Shown here piece by piece: positions 32,379 through 36,022 of a DNA stretch of 36,022 nucleotides (the first letter of the stretch is position 1; each line of letters starts with the position of its first letter). Location: the NCBI GenBank assembly GCA_021797795.1, contig JAJZZB010000017.1:1-36022 (forward strand), given 5' to 3'. The notes under the pieces are model-generated. The model saw only the letters and a list, made by a program, of their open reading frames with translations. It did no database searches and was not told the origin of the DNA. Position numbers and translations under genes: made by a program. The stretch is from Actinomycetes bacterium (GTDB taxonomy: Bacteria > Actinomycetota > Acidimicrobiia > Acidimicrobiales > Bog-793).

Positions 32379-33656
32379 GTGGCGGCGCCCCCTCCCCACG
32401 ACGTCGCCGACCTCGAGCTCGCCCCGCTCGGCCGGGCCCGCGTCGAGTGGGCGAGCCGCCAGATGCCGGTGCTCGCCACCATCCGGGAGCGCCTCGCAGC
32501 CGAGCGGCCCTTTGACGCCGTGCCGATCGGCGCCAGCCTGCACGTCACGGCCGAGACGGCCGTCCTGCTCGGCACGCTGGCCGCCGGCGGCGCCGAGCTC
32601 TCGGTCTGCGCCTCGAACCCGCTCTCGACCAACGACGAGGTCGCCGCCTTCCTCGTCGTCGAGGAGGGGGTCGCCACCTTCGCCCGGCGCGCCGAGTCGC
32701 CGGACCGCTACCTCGCCCACGTCGACGCCGTCTTGGACCGCCGGCCGCTTCTCACCGTCGACGACGGCTGCGACCTCGTCGAGCGGCTGCACGGCGCCCG
32801 GGCGAAGGACGCCGAGGGCGTGCTGGCGGGGACGGAGGACACGAGCACCGGTGCGCTCCGCCTGCGGGCGCTCGCCGCCGGCCGGGGGCTCGCCTACCCC
32901 GTGCTGGCGCTGAGCGGCGCCGCCACGAGGATGCTCGCGGACAACCGTCACGGCACCGGCCAGTCCACCCTGGACGGCATCGTGAGGGCGACCAACCGGC
33001 TGCTCGCCGGGGCGACCGTCGTCGTCGCCGGCTACGGCAACTGCGGCAGAGCCGTCGCCAACCGCGCCCGCGGGCTCGGCTCGGTCGTCCTCGTCACCGA
33101 GATCGATCCCCTGAAGGCCCTCGAGGCGGTCATGGACGGCTTCCCGGTCGTCTCGATGGAGCGCGCCGCGCCCCTCGGCGACATCTTCGTGACGGCCACG
33201 GGGAACCGCGACGTGCTCACCGCCGGCCACTTCGAGCAGATGCGCGACGGCGCCATCCTGGCCAACGCCGGCCAGTTCGACGTCGAGATCGACGTCGCCG
33301 GACTCCGCCACGTCGCCCGCGCGCACCGCAGGATCCGCCCGATGGTGGACGAGTACGTCCTCGGCCTCCCGGACCGGCGCCTGCTGCTGCTCGCCGAGGG
33401 CCGGCTCGTCAACCTGGCCCTCGCAGACGGCCACCCGCCCCAGGTGATGGACCTCTCCTTCTCCGTCCAGGCGCTCGCCTGCGAGTGGCTGATCCGTCAC
33501 GCCTCGGACCTCCCGCCCGCCCTGCACGCGCTGCCCGAGGCGATCGACGCCGAGATCGCCCGGCTGGCGCTCGGCGCCATGGGCGTCCGAATCGATGAGC
33601 CCTCCGAGCTCCAGCGCCGGTATCTCGAGAGCTTCGACCTCGACCTCGACGCCTAG
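32379..33656 (+). CDS. S-adenosylhomocysteine hydrolase homologue with altered active site
   Basis: This 425-residue protein has the SAHH fold and length of the short archaeal/bacterial type. The NAD-binding GYGNCG is at 218-223. His55, Asp129, Asp188, Asn189 and His352 match the human active-site residues 55, 131, 190, 191 and 353. Others do not: by ungapped alignment human Glu156 is Asp154, Lys186 is Arg184, Asn181/Asp182 are Ser179/Gly180, and His301 is Gln299. Lys186 and His301 are normally invariant. It could be a second, divergent paralogue or an enzyme for a related thioether nucleoside. It starts at a GTG 6 bp after the isomerase. The frame is intact with no sign of decay. Confidence 0.85.
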   Translation: MAAPPPHDVADLELAPLGRARVEWASRQMPVLATIRERLAAERPFDAVPIGASLHVTAETAVLLGTLAAGGAELSVCASNPLSTNDEVAAFLVVEEGVATFARRAESPDRYLAHVDAVLDRRPLLTVDDGCDLVERLHGARAKDAEGVLAGTEDTSTGALRLRALAAGRGLAYPVLALSGAATRMLADNRHGTGQSTLDGIVRATNRLLAGATVVVAGYGNCGRAVANRARGLGSVVLVTEIDPLKALEAVMDGFPVVSMERAAPLGDIFVTATGNRDVLTAGHFEQMRDGAILANAGQFDVEIDVAGLRHVARAHRRIRPMVDEYVLGLPDRRLLLLAEGRLVNLALADGHPPQVMDLSFSVQALACEWLIRHASDLPPALHALPEAIDAEIARLALGAMGVRIDEPSELQRRYLESFDLDLDA

Positions 33657-33690
33657 CCGGCGACGCGCAGCGTTCCCCGGGAGTGCTCAG

Positions 33691-33696
33691 TAGACT
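33691..33696 (+). promoter_or_regulatory. -10 box of the hpf leader/ncRNA
   Basis: TAGACT is followed 8 nt later by the ATG of a 20-codon ORF, the same spacing as the leaderless genes in this window. Transcription should begin near 33703-33705. Confidence 0.5.
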
Positions 33697-33702
33697 CGGT
33701 AC

Positions 33703-34010
33703 GGATGAGTGCGTGCGGGTCTGTGGTTGCGAGTCGATGCCAGTCGCAGGCAAAACGACCCACGTAAGGCGACTCGTGGTCGCTGAGCATGGTGCGACTT
33801 AGAGGTAAGTCCTGCCCGTCGGGGCGCCGGCTGTCGGCGTCCGGCGGAGAAGGGGCGAACCGTGCCGTTGCTCTCCTGGCTGGACCGCCCGCCTGCCGGC
33901 GTCCGGTCGCCCGGGGGAGGGCCGGGATCTCCTCAGCAGGCGAGTGTGGGGCCAAAGACCAGGTCAGCCGGGCGCACCCATCACCGTCTCGAGCTGCCGG
34001 CCCCGGTGGC
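33703..34010 (+). ncRNA. Structured leader or ncRNA upstream of hpf (candidate raiA motif)
   Basis: About 330 bp between the -10 box and hpf lack a normal gene but contain strong local structure. GACTTA-GAGG-TAAGTC is a perfect 6-bp hairpin near 33794-33810, followed by GCCC-GTCG-GGGC and by CGCCGG...CCGGCG. Upstream, CGTG/GGTC pair with GACC/CACG, and CGAGTCG can pair with CGACTCG or compete with AGTCGC/GCGACT pairs. The raiA RNA motif is a known structured RNA found before raiA/hpf genes in Firmicutes and Actinobacteria, so this is a natural candidate. I could not compare it with the published consensus. The 3' end is not defined; no clear terminator precedes hpf. Confidence 0.5.
33705..33767 (+). 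CDS. Leaderless 20-codon ORF in the hpf leader
   Basis: It reads MSACGSVVAS then RCQSQAKRPT and stops at TAA. It has two cysteines and no recognised family. The -10 box TAGACT 8 nt before its ATG would give a leaderless message, so ribosomes could start here on every transcript. Its stop falls just before CGACTCG, one arm of a possible hairpin, so its translation could influence folding of the leader. It may instead be a chance ORF inside a functional RNA. Confidence 0.35.
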   Translation: MSACGSVVASRCQSQAKRPT

Positions 34011-34031
34011 CACGAACGTGAGGAGGAGCCG

Positions 34032-34406
34032 ATGGAGATCGCCGTCCACGGCCGCCATGTCGAGCTGCCGAGCGACGTGCGGGAGCACGCCGCCGCCAAG
34101 GTCGAGCAGCTCGAGAAGTACCTGCGTGGGATGGAGCGCGCCGAGGTGCTCTTCTCCGACGGGAAGAAGGGACATCTCGGCGACCCGGTGAGCTGCGAGG
34201 TGACCCTCGAGGGCAGGGGCAGGGTCGTCCGGGCCGTGGCGGCCGGCAGCCGGCCGGCGGCTGCGCTCGAGGCGGCCGTCGACAAGGTGGTCCATCGCCT
34301 CACGAAGACCAAGACGCGGCTTGTCGGGCGCTCCCGGCCGCGCCACAAGACGGCGAAGTCGCAGGGGCCCTCCTCCTCCGAGCCCGCCGGAGTGGAGCTG
34401 CCCTGA
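34032..34406 (+). CDS. hpf: Short ribosome hibernation-promoting factor
   Basis: This 124-residue HPF/RaiA-domain protein binds the 30S decoding region and silences ribosomes under stress. It has MEIAVHGRHVELPSDVREHAAAKVEQLEKY and then EVTLEGRGRVVRAVAAGSRP, with basic C-terminal KTKTRLVGRSRPRHK. It lacks the second, dimerising domain present in the long HPF usual for actinobacteria (over 200 residues); the protein ends in a Ser/Pro tail and the next gene begins at once. The ATG at 34032 has GAGGAGGAG just upstream. An in-frame extension to 33789 runs through the structured leader and is rejected. Confidence 0.88.
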   Translation: MEIAVHGRHVELPSDVREHAAAKVEQLEKYLRGMERAEVLFSDGKKGHLGDPVSCEVTLEGRGRVVRAVAAGSRPAAALEAAVDKVVHRLTKTKTRLVGRSRPRHKTAKSQGPSSSEPAGVELP

Positions 34407-35365
34407 ACCACCGGCCCCCCGGGCCGGGACGCCGGCGTCCCGACCTCGCCGTCGTCGGTCCGAGCGCGACCGGCAAGACGGCGCTCGCCGCCCGGATCGC
34501 GGACGTGGTACCGGGGGTCGGCCTCGTCTCTGTCGACGCCCTCGCCGTCTACCGGGGCATGGATGTCGGAACGGCCAAGCCGACCCGCCCGGGCGACCCC
34601 GCCAGCCGGCACCGGTGGGCACTGGTCGACCTCGCCGACGCGAGCGAGGAGTTCTCGGTCGCGCAGTTCCAGGCGGCCGCCCGGGAGGAGGTCGCCCGCC
34701 TCCACGCCGAGGCCCGACCGGCGCTCCTCGTCGGCGGGACCGGGCTCTACCACCGCGCCGTGGTCGATGGCCTCGAGCTGCCCGGGCGCTATCCGGAGGT
34801 CCTGCGCCGCCTCGAGACCGAGCTCGAGACGGGAGGCCCGACGGCGGCCGCCGGGCTGCACGCCCGCCTGCTCGAGCTCGACCCGGTGGCGGCCGGGAGG
34901 ATGGAGCCGCTCAATGTCCGCCGGGTGCTCCGCGCCCTCGAGGTGACCGAGGGGAGCGGCCGGAGGTTCTCCGAGTTCGGTCCGGGCCTCGAGGAGTACC
35001 GACCGGTCGACACCGTGCTCGTCGGGCTGCGACTGGACCGGGACCAGCTCGACGAGCGCCTCGGCCGGCGGCTCGACATGCAGATGGCCGAGGGCTTCCT
35101 CGACGAGGTGCGCCGCCTCGTCGCCGCCCCCGGCGGCCTCTCGCGGACGGCGGCCCAGGCGATCGGCTACAAGGAGCTCGCCGGCGTGCTCGCCGGTGAG
35201 ACGACGCTCGAGGAGGCGACCGGCGAGATCGGCCGCCGGCTGCGGAGCTTCGCCCGCCGCCAGGAGTCCTGGTTCCGCCGCGACCCGCGCATCACCTGGT
35301 TCGAGGCGGACGACGACGAGCTTGTCGGCCGCGTGCTCCGCCGGTGGGAGACTGGCGCCCGGTGA
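34403..35365 (+). CDS. miaA: tRNA dimethylallyltransferase, probable CTG start
   Basis: This 320-residue enzyme prenylates adenosine-37 of tRNAs reading codons that start with U. It has the P-loop VVGPSATGKTAL, SVDALAVYRGMDVGTAKP, WALVDLADASEEFSVAQF, VGGTGLYHRAVVDG, and NVRRVLRALEV, then GYKELAGVL, all typical of MiaA. The P-loop is encoded before the first ATG, GTG or TTG in frame (GTG at 34505), so translation must start upstream. The only candidate is CTG at 34403, which overlaps the hpf stop as CTGA and has GGAG five bases before it. A sequencing error removing a normal start is the alternative. Confidence 0.85.
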   Translation: MNHRPPGPGRRRPDLAVVGPSATGKTALAARIADVVPGVGLVSVDALAVYRGMDVGTAKPTRPGDPASRHRWALVDLADASEEFSVAQFQAAAREEVARLHAEARPALLVGGTGLYHRAVVDGLELPGRYPEVLRRLETELETGGPTAAAGLHARLLELDPVAAGRMEPLNVRRVLRALEVTEGSGRRFSEFGPGLEEYRPVDTVLVGLRLDRDQLDERLGRRLDMQMAEGFLDEVRRLVAAPGGLSRTAAQAIGYKELAGVLAGETTLEEATGEIGRRLRSFARRQESWFRRDPRITWFEADDDELVGRVLRRWETGAR

Positions 35366-36022
35366 CCATCCTCTCGCTGCTCAAGTACGAGGCACTCGGA
35401 AACGACTTCCTGATCGCGCTCGATCCGCACGTGCTCGACGGCGCTGGCGCGCCGGCGGTCGCCGCCGCGCTCTGCGACCGCCACCGGGGCGTCGGTGCCG
35501 ACGGGATCATCGTCGTCCGCCCCCCCTCCAACGGGGGAGCGGGCACCATGGAGCTCTACAACGCCGACGGCGGGCGCGCCGAGACGAGCGGCAACGGGCT
35601 CAGGTGCCTCGCCCTCGCCCTCGTCGACTCGGGCGCCGTGGCGAGCCGGCAGGTGGTGATCGAGACGGGCGGCGGAGTGGTCACCGCCGCCGTCGGCCCG
35701 CGCCCCGAGTTCGGGTGCACCGACGTCACCGTCTCGATGGGCACGGTCACCCTGGGGCGGCCGGAGCGCCCGGCCCCGGTGCTCGGGGAGCGCTTCGAGT
35801 CGCGCACCGCAGAGGTCGGGAACCCTCACCTCGTCCTCGTCGGCCCCTCGCTCGAGGGCGTCGAGATCACGATCGTCGGCCCGCAGCTCGAGACGACCCG
35901 TCCCGGCGGCCAGAACGTGGAGGTCGTGGCTCCGGACGGCGGAGGGGGTCTCGAGCTCGTCGTCTGGGAGCGTGGCGCCGGCGCCACCGAGGCATGCGGG
36001 AGCGGGAGCTGCGCCGCGGCCG
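35362..36022 (+). CDS. dapF: Diaminopimelate epimerase, 5' part (cut by window end)
   Basis: The first 220 codons of DapF are visible; the enzyme converts LL- to meso-diaminopimelate for peptidoglycan and lysine. It begins KYEALGNDFLIALD, has CDRHRGVGADGIIVV, then YNADGGRAETSGNGLRCLA and, near the window edge, TEACGSGSCA. The second catalytic cysteine (EACGSGSC) is present. At the first catalytic position, CGNG in the Haemophilus and Escherichia enzymes, this protein has SGNG, so Ser stands in for Cys. The GTG start overlaps the miaA stop (GTGA). The gene continues beyond the window. Confidence 0.9.
   Translation, partial: MTILSLLKYEALGNDFLIALDPHVLDGAGAPAVAAALCDRHRGVGADGIIVVRPPSNGGAGTMELYNADGGRAETSGNGLRCLALALVDSGAVASRQVVIETGGGVVTAAVGPRPEFGCTDVTVSMGTVTLGRPERPAPVLGERFESRTAEVGNPHLVLVGPSLEGVEITIVGPQLETTRPGGQNVEVVAPDGGGGLELVVWERGAGATEACGSGSCAAA

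Noticed and set aside
33789-34031. N-terminal extension of HPF starting at ATG 33789
   Set aside because: The extension reads through hairpins and encodes Arg/Pro/Gly-rich sequence; ATG 34032 has a strong ribosome binding site and matches the family N-terminus.
1-36022. tRNA, rRNA genes or CRISPR arrays
   Set aside because: I saw no tRNA T-arm/acceptor pattern, no rRNA-like stretch and no regularly spaced direct repeats.

Overview
The window is very GC-rich chromosomal DNA from an actinobacterium. Its gene order and content (rmlD, a rhamnosyltransferase, GDP-mannose pyrophosphorylase, cofD/fbiA, cofE/fbiB, a giant membrane GT2, a DUF5719 protein, manB, a Trm112-like protein, a SIS isomerase, SAHH) match a core actinobacterial neighbourhood known from Mycobacterium and Streptomyces. 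Coenzyme F420 genes and many apparently leaderless promoters fit this. My best guess is class Acidimicrobiia; this is inferred from gene content and was not tested by phylogeny.

Layout. (1) 100-2145: an uncharacterised protein, divergent from a sulfur-transfer E1-like enzyme whose rhodanese domain is N-terminal. (2) 2398-2853: a dead group II intron remnant (frameshifted reverse transcriptase/maturase C-terminus plus a damaged domain V) that ends about 2 nt before the start codon of a B12-dependent methylmalonyl-CoA mutase large subunit. (3) 4881-8774: a minus-strand pair, an acyl-CoA carboxylase biotin carboxylase/BCCP subunit and an M20 amidohydrolase, divergent from the biotin ligase birA. 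Together with the mutase this looks like part of a propionyl-CoA to succinyl-CoA module. (4) 8786-20670: a long cell-surface glycan and F420 block: RmlB-like and RmlD enzymes, a GT2, an anchored Thr/Ser-rich protein, GDP-mannose pyrophosphorylase, an epimerase, cofD, cofE, three tandem GT4 glycosyltransferases and a GDP-4-keto-6-deoxymannose reductase-like SDR. It ends in a perfect 16-bp terminator hairpin. (5) 20768-26652: a small helical protein, divergent from a 994-aa GT2/polytopic membrane protein, then a DUF5719 protein and a GNAT-like protein. (6) 26695-28794: ftsH on the minus strand. (7) 28845-33656: a CPBP protease, phosphomannomutase, Trm112-like protein, SIS sugar isomerase and an S-adenosylhomocysteine hydrolase homologue with altered active-site residues. 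(8) 33691-36022: a structured leader or ncRNA (candidate raiA motif) with a leaderless 20-codon ORF, a short hpf/raiA, miaA with a probable CTG start, and the 5' part of dapF.

How the genes work together. The SIS isomerase, phosphomannomutase and GDP-mannose pyrophosphorylase make GDP-mannose from fructose-6-phosphate. The Rmd-like SDR and the Rml enzymes make deoxysugar nucleotides, and the GT2 and GT4 enzymes would use them for envelope glycans. Many genes are joined by 4-nt GTGA or ATGA overlaps, so translation is probably coupled. At least eight starts, mostly at heads of transcription units, have a TANNNT hexamer 6-9 nt before the start codon, the signature of leaderless mRNAs. The most unusual items are the altered SAHH, the structured RNA and small ORF before hpf, the Asp-to-Cys change in the RmlB-like enzyme, and the intron scar at the mutase start.
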